The position numbers were made by a program, and so were the translations under genes. Positions 1-11,147 of a DNA stretch of 64,000 nt are shown one piece after another. The notes beneath the pieces were generated by a model, which was not told the origin of the DNA, did no database searches, and saw only the letters and a program-made list of their open reading frames with translations. Origin of the DNA: Methylophilus sp. 14 (lineage in GTDB: Bacteria > Pseudomonadota > Gammaproteobacteria > Burkholderiales > Methylophilaceae); contig NZ_JADKYS010000003.1 in the NCBI RefSeq assembly GCF_015354345.1, positions 216,856 through 280,855 on the forward strand, written 5' to 3'. Position 1 is the first letter of the stretch. Every line of letters begins with the position of its first letter.

Positions 1-2572
<2,572 letters not shown>

Positions 2573-2573
2573 T

Positions 2574-3452
2574 ATGAATTCAAAATTAACTTTAACATTA
2601 ATTCTTAATTTATTGATTATTAATGAGTCTATGGCTAAGGATGCTGCCCTGGAAGCATGCGATAGCGCGGTTCAAAATCAGCAGTATGCACAAGCCATAC
2701 AAGTCGCAGAGCAGCATGTCAGCCAGGCGGAATTCTGGCTGTGTAAAGGCCGTGCACAGTCGGCCCTGGCACAAAATGCCGCGGCACAACAAAGTTTTAA
2801 ACAAGCCATCAGTCTGAAACCGACAGGCCTTGACCTGATTTCTGCTTATATGTTGCTAGGCAATGCACAGCTTGAAGCCAAGACACATGAAGCTGCCCTA
2901 GAAAGCTACCTGCAAGCCCTCAAACTCAGCGAGCAGCAAAATATGCGTCGCTATGCCCGCGTTGCGCACAATCTGATCGGCGAGGCGTATTTCGAAGTTG
3001 GCCAATATGCTGAATCTATAAAGTCATTTGAAACCGGCGAAAAACTGGCCATGAACGATGACGAGCGTGCTGACAGCTATATCCACGAAGCCATGGTCTA
3101 CCAACAACTGCAACAAGCCGATAAAGCCATTGAATACCAACTCAAGGGCGTGATGATGTTGCGCAAGTCAGGCACGCCAGACCAGTATGCAGAAGCGAGC
3201 TTGACGTTGGGCAAGCTGTTTGCTGCAAAAAAAGACTACGCCAGCGCAGACAAAACCTATCAACGCCTGATGGAGTATGCGCATGACAATGGTGGTGAGT
3301 TCTACGAAGCCAAAACTGCCATTTATTGGGCAGAAAGCAAGCGTGCGCAAGGCGATGCTGCGGGCGCTGCGTCATTGGTTAAACAAGCTGAAACCATGGC
3401 GGCCAAGTTAAAAGATGCTGAGTTGGATGCGTTGCTGTTGCAAGCAGAATAG
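2574..3452 (+). CDS. Secreted or periplasmic tetratricopeptide-repeat protein
   Basis: 292 residues beginning one base after the ligA stop. The N-terminus is a short basic-hydrophobic stretch (MNSKLTLTLILNLLI) that looks like a signal sequence with possible cleavage near ESMA. The rest consists of degenerate TPR helices: alanine-rich pairs such as YMLLGNAQLEAKTHEAALES, YARVAHNLIGEAYFEVGQYA and YAEASLTLGKLFAAKKDYAS. TPRs are protein-protein scaffolds; the partner is not evident. Close spacing suggests cotranscription with ligA. The first ~60 bases are noticeably AT-rich compared with ligA. No specific function can be assigned. Confidence 0.8.
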   Translation: MNSKLTLTLILNLLIINESMAKDAALEACDSAVQNQQYAQAIQVAEQHVSQAEFWLCKGRAQSALAQNAAAQQSFKQAISLKPTGLDLISAYMLLGNAQLEAKTHEAALESYLQALKLSEQQNMRRYARVAHNLIGEAYFEVGQYAESIKSFETGEKLAMNDDERADSYIHEAMVYQQLQQADKAIEYQLKGVMMLRKSGTPDQYAEASLTLGKLFAAKKDYASADKTYQRLMEYAHDNGGEFYEAKTAIYWAESKRAQGDAAGAASLVKQAETMAAKLKDAELDALLLQAE

Positions 3453-3480
3453 CTAAGTATTTATTTACCTAAGGCCAAAT

Positions 3481-3882
3481 ATGCGAGGTTCTTGCCTGTG
3501 CAAATCAATTGAGTACGAAGTGAGTCAATTGGATTCAGCCATTGCGCACTGTGCTTGTCATACATGCAGAAAAGCACATGCTGCTGCATTCAATACTGCA
3601 GCTTCGGTCAAGTACAGCCACTTTCGCTGGTTAAAAGGCGAACATCTGCTTACTGGTTACCAGTCCTCGCCAGGTAAAACACGATTTTTTTGCTCAAATT
3701 GTGGAAGCCATCTGATTGCTCGTCGAGATGGCCGCGACTATTTAGTGCTTCGCGTGGCTACATTAGACGATGATCCACTCATTAGACCTGAGTTCCAAAT
3801 CTGGGCATCTCATACAGTTCCTTGGCTCTGTGATGCGCCTGCTGAGAAGGTTTACCCTGAATGGGAACCAGGGCATCAGTGA
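3481..3882 (+). CDS. GFA-family (glutathione-dependent formaldehyde-activating enzyme-like) zinc protein
   Basis: 133 residues with the cysteine pattern of the GFA fold: GSCLCKS at the N-terminus, CACHTCRK around residue 25-35, and FFCSNCGSHL around residue 70-80, which together bind structural and catalytic zinc. The ATG at 3481 follows an AAGG six bases upstream. Family members were named after an enzyme proposed to speed condensation of formaldehyde with glutathione, but most paralogs have unknown substrates, so the name should not be read as proof of a formaldehyde role, even in a methylotroph. Confidence 0.85.
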   Translation: MRGSCLCKSIEYEVSQLDSAIAHCACHTCRKAHAAAFNTAASVKYSHFRWLKGEHLLTGYQSSPGKTRFFCSNCGSHLIARRDGRDYLVLRVATLDDDPLIRPEFQIWASHTVPWLCDAPAEKVYPEWEPGHQ

Positions 3883-4046
3883 TGTTGTTTAACTGCGTGA
3901 ACTATTAATTGTATATATCGGCAGCACGCAACGATCAAACATCAGTCCCTGCTATCAAAAGATTTACCTTTTCTCACGAATCCCCTGTAAGGTTTTCCTG
4001 TCATATGCGACAAATACGCATACATCATCACCAGACTGGAAATTCT

Positions 4047-4994
4047 ATGCTACTCGATAACAATCGCCGCAATCCTAGCGGTATTTTGCCATCTGAGATC
4101 ACGCCGCAAGACTTATTTGAGCAGCGTCGCACGGTGCTGAAAGCAGCTGGTGCCGCAGCCGCAGGCTTGTTGTTGCCCGCGCAGGCCTATGCGGCGCAGA
4201 CGCTGGACTTTCAAAAGACCGCTTTTGGCAAAGAAGAAAAACTGACCAGCTTTGAGGATGTGACCAGTTATAACAATTATTACGAGTTTGGCACCGGCAA
4301 GGAAGACCCTGCGCGTGAGGCCGTGTTGTTTAAACCGACGCCGTGGACGATCAAAATTGAAGGCGCGGTGAAGCAAAGCAAAACCATTGGTATTGAGCAG
4401 TTGATGAAGCTGGCACCGCTGGAGGAGCGTATTTACCGCATGCGCTGTGTGGAAGGCTGGTCTATGGTGATTCCGTGGGTGGGGCTGCCATTGAAGGCGC
4501 TGATTGATTGGGCCCAGCCCACGGGCAATGCCAAGTATATTGAATTTATTTCTTACAATGACCCACGCCATATGCCAGGTGCGCGCATTCCTGTATTGGA
4601 CTGGCCCTATATTGAAGGCCTGCGTATGGATGAAGCCATGCAGTCGCTAACCATTCTGGCAGTGGGCTTGTATGGCAAAGTGTTGCCTAACCAGAACGGT
4701 GCGCCGGTAAGGCTGGTGGTGCCTTGGAAATATGGTTTTAAAGGGGCCAAGGCGATTAGTACAATCCGTTTTGTCGAGCAAATGCCGCATACCAGCTGGA
4801 TGAAAGCCAGCGCGCGTGAGTATGGTTTTTATGCCAATGTGAATCCAGCGGTAGATCATCCGCGCTGGACACAATCCTCAGAAAAACGTATCGGGGCTGG
4901 TTTGTTTGCCGGGCGCATTAAAACCAGGCTGTTTAATGGTTATGACGAAGTAGGGCAGTTATATGCAGGCATGGATTTACAGAAAAACTTTTAA
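4047..4994 (+). CDS. msrP: Protein-methionine-sulfoxide reductase, molybdopterin catalytic subunit MsrP
   Basis: Periplasmic molybdoenzyme that reduces methionine sulfoxide in exported proteins. The N-terminus has a twin-arginine signal ([25 protein letters not shown] without the lead), consistent with export of a folded cofactor-loaded protein. The molybdenum-ligating cysteine is in RMRCVEGW (about C134). Length of about 315 residues fits YedY/MsrP. The frame is open to 3909, but ATG 4047 is preceded by a GGA-rich site and gives a normal Tat leader. The partner msrQ follows directly. Confidence 0.93.
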   Translation: MLLDNNRRNPSGILPSEITPQDLFEQRRTVLKAAGAAAAGLLLPAQAYAAQTLDFQKTAFGKEEKLTSFEDVTSYNNYYEFGTGKEDPAREAVLFKPTPWTIKIEGAVKQSKTIGIEQLMKLAPLEERIYRMRCVEGWSMVIPWVGLPLKALIDWAQPTGNAKYIEFISYNDPRHMPGARIPVLDWPYIEGLRMDEAMQSLTILAVGLYGKVLPNQNGAPVRLVVPWKYGFKGAKAISTIRFVEQMPHTSWMKASAREYGFYANVNPAVDHPRWTQSSEKRIGAGLFAGRIKTRLFNGYDEVGQLYAGMDLQKNF

Positions 4995-4995
4995 C

Positions 4996-5631
4996 ATGCC
5001 TATGATGCAAAATCTGCTGCAATGGTTAGCTGCGCTATCTGCAAAAAACCGTATTTTATGGCTGAAAGTCTTGATCTGGTTGGGGGCGTTTATCCCTGTC
5101 TCACGTTTGATTTACCTGGGGTTCACCGATGGGCTTGGTGCAAATCCGGTTGAGTTTATTGAACGCTCTACCGGCACCTGGGCGTTGGTCTTTTTATTGC
5201 TCTCGCTCGGCATCACGCCACTACGCTCTCTCACCCAGCAAGCTTGGCTGATTGCCGTGCGTCGTTTGTTGGGCTTATGGATGTTTGCTTATGCCTGTCT
5301 GCATGTCACGACTTATCTCTGGCTTGATTACCAGTTTGACTGGGTGGATATTGCCAAAGATATCGTCAAGCATCCTTATGTGTTAGTGGGGGCGGCTGCT
5401 TTATTGCTGACCTTGCCGCTGGCCGCCACGTCTCACCAGCGCGCGATAAAAGCACTTAAACAACGATGGAAAAGCCTGCACAAACTGGTGTATGTGATTG
5501 GCGTGTTGGTGTTGTTGCATTTCTGGTGGCTGGTGAAAAAAGATGTGACTGAGCCAGTGATGTATAGCCTGTTGTTTGCGCTATTGATCACACTCCGCTT
5601 GCCTATTTTTATAAAAAATAGAAAAAGTTAG
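4996..5631 (+). CDS. msrQ: Heme-binding membrane subunit MsrQ
   Basis: Inner-membrane b-heme protein of the ferric reductase-like family that passes quinol electrons to MsrP. About 211 residues with five or six hydrophobic segments; family landmarks include LKVLIWLGAFIP, LRSLTQQAWLIAVRRLLGLW and the histidine-bearing HVTTYLWLDY and LHKLVYVIGVLVLLHFWW helices (heme-ligand histidines). ATG 4996 lies one base after the msrP stop. An alternative start at 4963, inside msrP, has a better Shine-Dalgarno (AGGG seven bases upstream) and would add 11 residues; the sequence does not settle this. Confidence 0.92.
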   Translation: MPMMQNLLQWLAALSAKNRILWLKVLIWLGAFIPVSRLIYLGFTDGLGANPVEFIERSTGTWALVFLLLSLGITPLRSLTQQAWLIAVRRLLGLWMFAYACLHVTTYLWLDYQFDWVDIAKDIVKHPYVLVGAAALLLTLPLAATSHQRAIKALKQRWKSLHKLVYVIGVLVLLHFWWLVKKDVTEPVMYSLLFALLITLRLPIFIKNRKS

Positions 5632-5703
5632 CGCTACTATGTAAGGTATTTTCTAGATTGAAGACTAAGTGATACAACTTCAATTTTAGAAAGGTAGCTA
5701 ATC

Positions 5704-6231
5704 ATGTTTCAACGCTTCACCCCTCCTTTTTTAGTGCGCAAATATCAAGACCTGATTTTAACGCTACACACCGTCAATGACTGGCTACCCGGTTTGCTCT
5801 TACGCCTGATCCTGGCCTGGGAGTTTGGCGAAGCCGGATGGGCCAAATGGCATGGCCAAAACTGGTTTGCAGAGTTGCAATTTCCTTTCCCGTTTAGTTT
5901 ATTGCCCGCAGAAGTGAACTGGAACATGGCCATGACCTTTGAACTGCTTGGTGCGCTGGCTTTATTGCTAGGGCTGTTTACGCGCTTTTTCAGTCTCAGC
6001 CTGATGGTGGTGACGGTGGTCGCGATTGCCAGTGTGCATTGGCCGGAACATTGGGGCAGTGTGGCCGATTTGTTGATGGGGTATCGTTTTGAGGATGTGG
6101 AAGGCGATGGTTTTGGTAACTATAAACTGCCTCTGATTTACTTGCTCATGCTGTTGCCTCTGGTCACGCAGGGGGCCGGAAAATGGAGTTTTGACCGTCT
6201 GTTGTCACATCTATGTGACGGTCGCCGATGA
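5704..6231 (+). CDS. DoxX-family membrane protein
   Basis: 175 residues with four hydrophobic segments typical of the DoxX/YphA superfamily: LLLRLILAWEFGEAGWAKW at the first helix, then WNMAMTFELLGALALLLGLF and a C-terminal LIYLLMLLPLVTQGAG helix. An AAGG site precedes the ATG. Members are found in redox and sulfur-stress contexts; the neighbouring msrPQ is compatible with that, but a 72-base gap separates them and no specific activity can be stated. Confidence 0.8.
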   Translation: MFQRFTPPFLVRKYQDLILTLHTVNDWLPGLLLRLILAWEFGEAGWAKWHGQNWFAELQFPFPFSLLPAEVNWNMAMTFELLGALALLLGLFTRFFSLSLMVVTVVAIASVHWPEHWGSVADLLMGYRFEDVEGDGFGNYKLPLIYLLMLLPLVTQGAGKWSFDRLLSHLCDGRR

Positions 6232-6267
6232 CAGTTGTTAATGTCGCTGTATAGGCGTGAATTTGTC

Positions 6268-6438
6268 TTGACACTCATTTGCCTTTTGTCACATCATCGT
6301 AAATACAAAAGGGAGTAGCCAATGCTGGATTGACTCCCAACTAAAATTCTTCGGGGGTGTGTCATCTTAACAACCGACGGGCAGAGGGTGCCCAGTTGTC
6401 GGCAGTTAGATTTTGCACTGCGGTTGTGAAAGTATGCG
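6268..6438 (+). promoter_or_regulatory. Promoter and structured 5' leader before the GGDEF-EAL gene (possible riboswitch-like element)
   Basis: A perfect -35 TTGACA at 6268-6273 with a weak -10 (CATCAT, 6292-6297) would start transcription near 6304. The leader holds two strong hairpins. Hairpin 1 (6311-6338) pairs GGGAGT with ACTCCC and CAAT with ATTG. Hairpin 2 (6374-6402) pairs CCGAC with GTCGG around GGGCA/TGCCC. CAAAA at 6306-6310 can also pair with TTTTG at 6411-6415 and close the whole domain. The box GGGAGTAGCC resembles the conserved loop of yybP-ykoY (manganese) riboswitches, but the rest of that consensus is not convincing, and hairpin 1 would sequester it. Regulatory role is inferred. 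Confidence 0.35.
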
Positions 6439-8748
6439 ATGTCTATAGTAAATCTCGAGCCCAATGCGCTTGCTTTGGCAGGTCAGATCTTGAGCGCTGC
6501 GTGCAGTTCGGAGGCTTCAGCAAGTTTGAGCCCTTTGATTGGCCTGAGTGCTTCTTTTGACTTAACTAACGCCTTTGACCAATGGCGTTCTCTGGTCGAT
6601 TATTCCGGTTTTTATATTGCCGCAGAGACCGATCAGCTCGGTAATGGTGGTTCTGTGCTGGTCTGTCATACCCTTGAGTCCGGCTGTGATTTGTGGGCTT
6701 GCCTACCATTGATCACCCATGACCCGATTAAAGCCATCCTGGCCCAGCCTGCGCCTGAAACCACCCAGCGCACCATACAGATTGCCTGCCATGATAGCCA
6801 CAACCGCTGGCTGGAGTGCAATGTCTATTACTTTAGCCTGCAGACAGGTGAGCCGCGTAGACTGCTACTGGTGCGCGAAACGACAAATGAACAACAGGCC
6901 GCGCTGACGTTTCAACAAGAGAAGTTACGTGCGATTGCCTATGAACGCTTCCAGTTTTCTATCCTGGAACTGATCTTAAAAGAACAGGATGCGTTCAGGA
7001 TTTTAGAAAAAATGGTGCGCGATATTGAGGCCATGCACAGTGGTGTGTATTGCGCGCTGGTGCTGACCAAGAATCTGGGCAAGCTGGTACAAACCGTGAT
7101 CGCCCCGTCGTTGCCACAAGCATTGCTACAAACATTGCGCCAGTTGCAGCTGGAGGCTGGTAATGGTTCCCTGGCCACGTCTATCGCCATCAAGCAACGG
7201 GTGATGGTCGAGAATGTGATGACCCATCCCTACTGGGTGAATCACCGTGAGGCCGCATTGGCCTCTGGCGTGCAAGCAGGTTGGTCTGAGCCGATCTTAA
7301 CTGCGGATGGGGACGTGCTGGGCGCATTTGCTATCTATTATCGCCAGCCACAAACCCCAAGCGCGCTTGAACAATCCATGATTGAGCAAGCGACCAAATT
7401 AATGAGCCTGGTGATTGATAGGCACTTGTCACAAGAGTCGATTCAAAGCCTGGCTTACCTGGAGCCTGTGACCGGCTTGCCCAACCGCAAAAGGGCTTAT
7501 GAGGTGTTGCAGCAAATACGCATGCAGCCTGAGACGGGTGAACATTGGGGCGTGGTGTATATCGACCTTGATCACTTTAAATGGATTAATGAAGCGCATG
7601 GCCATGCAGCAGGTAATAGCTTGTTGCAGCAAGTCGCAGAACGCTTGCAAAAAGTGGCTGAGCAGCACTTTATTGCCTGTATGGGCGGTGATGAGTTCCT
7701 GGTCTTGTTATCCGGCCTCGCGGCATCCGAGGACAAAGCCTTGCAGCAGCTCTTGTCCGCGCAGCGTAAGCTGCAAAAGGTCTTTGAGCGCCCGTTTAAA
7801 GTCGGTAGCCAAAAGTTGCCGATTACAGCCAGCATGGGCTTATGCAACTTTAACGATATCAGCACCAGTGATACCGACTATGTAAAAGCGGCGGATATCG
7901 CCATGCATAAGGCCAAGCAGGGCGGGCGTAATCATGCCTGCGTCTATCAGCCAGGCATGCAAACCGAGATTGCGACGCAGGTGATGCTTGAAACGGAGCT
8001 GCGTGAAGCCATCGTGCAGCAACAGTTGCGCTTGCATTACCAGGTGCAGGTCGACCACACCGGCCGCCCATTTGGTGCAGAGGTCTTGTTAAGATGGTTG
8101 CATCCGCAGCGCGGCTTGATTTCACCGCTGCAATTTATTGCCGTGGCAGAAACCAGCGGCCTGATTATCGAAATCGGTATGTGGGTGCTAGACCAGGCTT
8201 GTGCACAAATTGCACTGTGGCAACGTACATTAAATACCCGTGAGCTCAGTTTGTCGGTCAATATTAGCGCGCGCCAATTTTGCCAGGCCAATTTTGTGGC
8301 CATGGTCAAAGCGTGTATTCAGCGTCACCAGATCAATCCCAATGCATTGCGCATGGAGCTGACAGAAAGCGTCTTGCTGGAAAACGTCGATGATGCCGTG
8401 CGTATCATGGCGGAACTAAGCCAGTTGGGCATCCAGTTCTCACTGGATGATTTTGGTACTGGCTATTCATCGCTACAGTATTTGAAGAAGTTACCGCTGT
8501 ATCAACTTAAAATCGACCGCTCGTTTGTGAATGATATTGTCACCGATAGCCATGATCGCACCATTGTCAGGACGATTATTGCCATGGCGCAAAGCATGTA
8601 CCTGAGTGTGATTGCCGAAGGCGTAGAAACACAAGCGCAGATGGAGTTGCTGTTGAATAACGGTTGCCGCCGCTACCAGGGCTTTTTGTTTGGCCAGCCG
8701 ATGCCGATTGAGCAGTTTAACGACTGGTTGCAGGGCGCGCTGGTTTAA
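6439..8748 (+). CDS. GAF-GGDEF-EAL cyclic-di-GMP turnover protein
   Basis: 769 residues, no obvious membrane segment. Order: an uncharacterised N-terminal ~150 residues, a GAF sensor domain (about 170-325), a diguanylate cyclase domain with an intact GGDEF (about 415-419), and a phosphodiesterase domain with the EAL signature as EVL (about 547) followed by LLRW. The PDE residues visible elsewhere (NISARQF, ELTES, DDFGTGYSS, KIDRSFV, AEGVETQ) are intact, so hydrolysis is plausible. No RxxD inhibitory site precedes GGDEF. Its 3' end is five bases from the convergent motD, at the edge of the flagellar genes, consistent with a role in the swim/sessile switch. Confidence 0.93.
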   Translation: MSIVNLEPNALALAGQILSAACSSEASASLSPLIGLSASFDLTNAFDQWRSLVDYSGFYIAAETDQLGNGGSVLVCHTLESGCDLWACLPLITHDPIKAILAQPAPETTQRTIQIACHDSHNRWLECNVYYFSLQTGEPRRLLLVRETTNEQQAALTFQQEKLRAIAYERFQFSILELILKEQDAFRILEKMVRDIEAMHSGVYCALVLTKNLGKLVQTVIAPSLPQALLQTLRQLQLEAGNGSLATSIAIKQRVMVENVMTHPYWVNHREAALASGVQAGWSEPILTADGDVLGAFAIYYRQPQTPSALEQSMIEQATKLMSLVIDRHLSQESIQSLAYLEPVTGLPNRKRAYEVLQQIRMQPETGEHWGVVYIDLDHFKWINEAHGHAAGNSLLQQVAERLQKVAEQHFIACMGGDEFLVLLSGLAASEDKALQQLLSAQRKLQKVFERPFKVGSQKLPITASMGLCNFNDISTSDTDYVKAADIAMHKAKQGGRNHACVYQPGMQTEIATQVMLETELREAIVQQQLRLHYQVQVDHTGRPFGAEVLLRWLHPQRGLISPLQFIAVAETSGLIIEIGMWVLDQACAQIALWQRTLNTRELSLSVNISARQFCQANFVAMVKACIQRHQINPNALRMELTESVLLENVDDAVRIMAELSQLGIQFSLDDFGTGYSSLQYLKKLPLYQLKIDRSFVNDIVTDSHDRTIVRTIIAMAQSMYLSVIAEGVETQAQMELLLNNGCRRYQGFLFGQPMPIEQFNDWLQGALV

Positions 8749-8752
8749 GCAC

Positions 8753-9643
8753 TTATGGACTTGTTGCGCCAGTTATCCCTGGCACTGGTTGTGCGGCGGG
8801 CGCTGCCGAAGTTTCTGGCGTTGGTGCCGCATCTACAGATCCCGCCTGTATCTCTTGCCTATTAGCCACATTGCTGGTTTGTTGGGCGCTGCTTTCCGCC
8901 GTTAAAATGCGTATGGTCATGCGCGTATTCATGGCTTGTGCCAAGGCATTATCGCTGCTGGAAACTGGTTTGGTTTCTGCCATGCCGATAGCCGTCAGTT
9001 GTTTGCTGGCAATGCCTTGTGCAACCAGGCTGGCAGCCATATGGGCGGCTTGTGCCGCCGTTAGCTCCCAGCGTTTGGTTTCCGCCTCTGGCTGGCCACT
9101 AAACACTTGTTTATCGCTATGACCTTCAATCTGTATGGTGCGGTATTCGTTTTTCAGCTGTGCGCCCAGCGCGTTTAACACAGCAGGTGCTTGCGCGGTA
9201 TAGCTTGTCTGGTTGTTGTTAAACAGCAGGCTGCTTTGAATATCGACCTCAATACCGAGTTCTGACTGGTACACAGTGACCAGTTTCTCGTCTATCCAGG
9301 GCGTAAGTGCATGGGCTAGCTGTTGACCAATGGCGCGTACCTTTTCCTGGTCGCGCTGCTTTTTCTCTTGATACAAATAGCTCAAGGGCAGGGGCTTGAG
9401 CACTGAGCTCTGGTTTTGCAACGTGGCTTGTGTTTGAGACTCAGGCGCATCCATTTGGCCAGGTTTGCCTTGAAAGGCCGTGACCACGGCACTGGAGAGT
9501 GCACGGTACTTGTTCAGGTTGATGGTCGAGGTGGCATACATCACCACAAAAAAGGCAAACAGCAGGGTGATAAAGTCGGCGTATGAAATCAGCCAACGGT
9601 CATGGCTCTCATCATCATCGTCCAGTTTTTGGCGCCTGTACAT
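8753..9643 (-). CDS. motD: Flagellar motor stator protein MotD (second MotB-type subunit)
   Basis: 296 residues. N-terminal plug/transmembrane segment WLISYADFITLLFAFFVVMYA carries the proton-binding Asp (YADF), followed by a linker and an OmpA-like peptidoglycan-binding domain (IQIEGHSDKQ... WELTAAQAAHMAASL). The C-terminal ~40 residues are an Ala/Pro/Thr-rich tail. It anchors the MotC ring to peptidoglycan. Start overlaps the motC stop (TGATG), so the pair is translationally coupled. It ends the flhB-to-motD operon. A separate motAB pair is at 21515-23358. Confidence 0.9.
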   Translation of the reverse strand: MYRRQKLDDDDESHDRWLISYADFITLLFAFFVVMYATSTINLNKYRALSSAVVTAFQGKPGQMDAPESQTQATLQNQSSVLKPLPLSYLYQEKKQRDQEKVRAIGQQLAHALTPWIDEKLVTVYQSELGIEVDIQSSLLFNNNQTSYTAQAPAVLNALGAQLKNEYRTIQIEGHSDKQVFSGQPEAETKRWELTAAQAAHMAASLVAQGIASKQLTAIGMAETKPVSSSDNALAQAMNTRMTIRILTAESSAQQTSNVANRQEIQAGSVDAAPTPETSAAPAAQPVPGITGATSP

Positions 9644-10395
9644 CAGGATTCCCGCAAGTGCAGATAGGATTCCAGGCGCTCGGTGACCAGTTTCGGATTG
9701 TCACCACGCGCAATCGACACCCAGGCATTGAGCAGCATTTCGCGCCTGGACATTTCGTGCTGAACATGGCCTTTTAATTTGTTTGAAATCGGCAGGAAGA
9801 CCAGGTTGGCCAGGGCGACGCCATAAATGGTGGCGACAAAAGCCACCGCAATGCCGCTACCAATTTTGGCCGGGTCTGACAGGTTTTCCATGACGTGAAT
9901 CAACCCCAGTACTGCACCCAAAATACCCACGGTGGGCGCATAACCACCTGCCGCTGACCAGATTTTGGCGGCTTCACGTTCCTGCAATTCATAGTAATAC
10001 ATATCAATCGCACACACTTCGCGAATGCGGTCAGCCGGCGTGCCGTCAACCAGCAACTGCAAGCCTTTGCGTACAAAAGGATCCTGTTCGCGCTTGATAT
10101 AGCTTTCCAGTGACAATACGCTTTCCTTGCGTGCCTGCAGGCTCCACTGGTTGATTTTAATGGCGAGCTTTTTTCTGTCGTCTTGCGGGTGTACAAACAC
10201 CAGGCGCAGCATGCGTATGCCTTTGATAAACAGCTTGAATTCGGTTTGCAGCAGCACGGCACCGGTGGTGCCTAAAATCACCACGGCAAATGCTGCGGGC
10301 TGCATCAACGAGTTGAGACGACCTCCATCAATTAATTGCCCAAAGACCAGACCAGCCAGCGCAATGACCAGCCCGGCAATACTGCCCCAATCCAT
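9643..10395 (-). CDS. motC: Flagellar motor stator protein MotC (second MotA-type subunit)
   Basis: 250 residues with the four-helix MotA/PomA topology: two N-terminal helices (SIAGLVIALAGLVFGQ, AAFAVVILGTTGAVLL), a cytoplasmic loop containing the charged segment that meets the FliG rotor, and the proton-channel helices AAGGYAPTVGILGAVLGLI and IAVAFVATIYGVALANLVFL. Overlaps both neighbours by the TGATG arrangement (fliA stop upstream, motD start downstream). Resembles the MotC of the Pseudomonas MotCD stator in its association with fliA. Confidence 0.9.
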   Translation of the reverse strand: MDWGSIAGLVIALAGLVFGQLIDGGRLNSLMQPAAFAVVILGTTGAVLLQTEFKLFIKGIRMLRLVFVHPQDDRKKLAIKINQWSLQARKESVLSLESYIKREQDPFVRKGLQLLVDGTPADRIREVCAIDMYYYELQEREAAKIWSAAGGYAPTVGILGAVLGLIHVMENLSDPAKIGSGIAVAFVATIYGVALANLVFLPISNKLKGHVQHEMSRREMLLNAWVSIARGDNPKLVTERLESYLHLRES

Positions 10396-11129
10396 CAGGC
10401 CACTCCGGTCCAGGATTTATCGCGCATGGAGGCACGTAAACGGGCCACGGCCTGGCTATGCAACTGGCAGACGCGTGATTCGGACACGCTCATAATGGCG
10501 CCGATTTCTTTTAAATTGAGCTCTTGCTCGTAATACAAGCCCATGAGCAATTTTTCACGCTCGGGCAAATGGTCGATAGAGTCAATCAATGCTTCGCGGA
10601 AATCACTTTCCAGCAAGGATTTGACCGGATCACTGGTGTCGTCATCCACATAACGGTCCAGAAAGTGCTCGCCGCCATCGTCATCCTGAAAATCTTCGTA
10701 GTAAATCAGCTGGTGGCCCTGGCAGTCGCTCAAGACATCATAGTAATCATCCAGCGTGAAGTTCATGTGCTTGGCAATCTCTGACTCGGTAGGTGGGCGG
10801 CCAAATTTTTGTTCCAGTTGCTGTACCGCGACCTCGATATCGCGCATGTTTTTGCGGATACCGCGTGGCAGCCAGTCGGCACCACGCAACTCATCGAGCA
10901 TGGCACCACGCACACGCTGTGAGGCGTAGGTTTCAAATTGCGCGCCGTGATTATCTTCATAACGCTGAATCGCATCCATCAGGCCTATCATGCCTGCTTG
11001 CACCAGGTCATCGAGTTCGACACAGGAGGGCAGCTTGGCTTTTAATTGATAAGCCATTTTTTTAACCAGACCGCTATGCTGTTTCAGCATCTGGTCGGTA
11101 TTGTTAGTCGTGCCTTTAGCGGTATACAT
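10395..11129 (-). CDS. fliA: Flagellar RNA polymerase sigma factor FliA (sigma-28)
   Basis: 244 residues. Region 2 (VKKMAYQLKAKLPSCVELDDL... QRVRGAMLDELR), region 3 and region 4 (LKEIGAIMSVSESRVCQLHSQA) are all present. It directs transcription of late flagellar and chemotaxis promoters and is held by FlgM in other species (no flgM here). Lies in the minus-strand operon 18 bases after flhG and overlapping motC. Confidence 0.95.
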   Translation of the reverse strand: MYTAKGTTNNTDQMLKQHSGLVKKMAYQLKAKLPSCVELDDLVQAGMIGLMDAIQRYEDNHGAQFETYASQRVRGAMLDELRGADWLPRGIRKNMRDIEVAVQQLEQKFGRPPTESEIAKHMNFTLDDYYDVLSDCQGHQLIYYEDFQDDDGGEHFLDRYVDDDTSDPVKSLLESDFREALIDSIDHLPEREKLLMGLYYEQELNLKEIGAIMSVSESRVCQLHSQAVARLRASMRDKSWTGVA

Positions 11130-11147
11130 GTTTTTCCTCTTTTTACT

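Noticed and set aside
6306..6415. Firm call of a yybP-ykoY manganese riboswitch
   Set aside because: Only the GGGAGTAGC box matches; the second loop and the 3' AGACC box are not evident, and the downstream gene is not a metal transporter.
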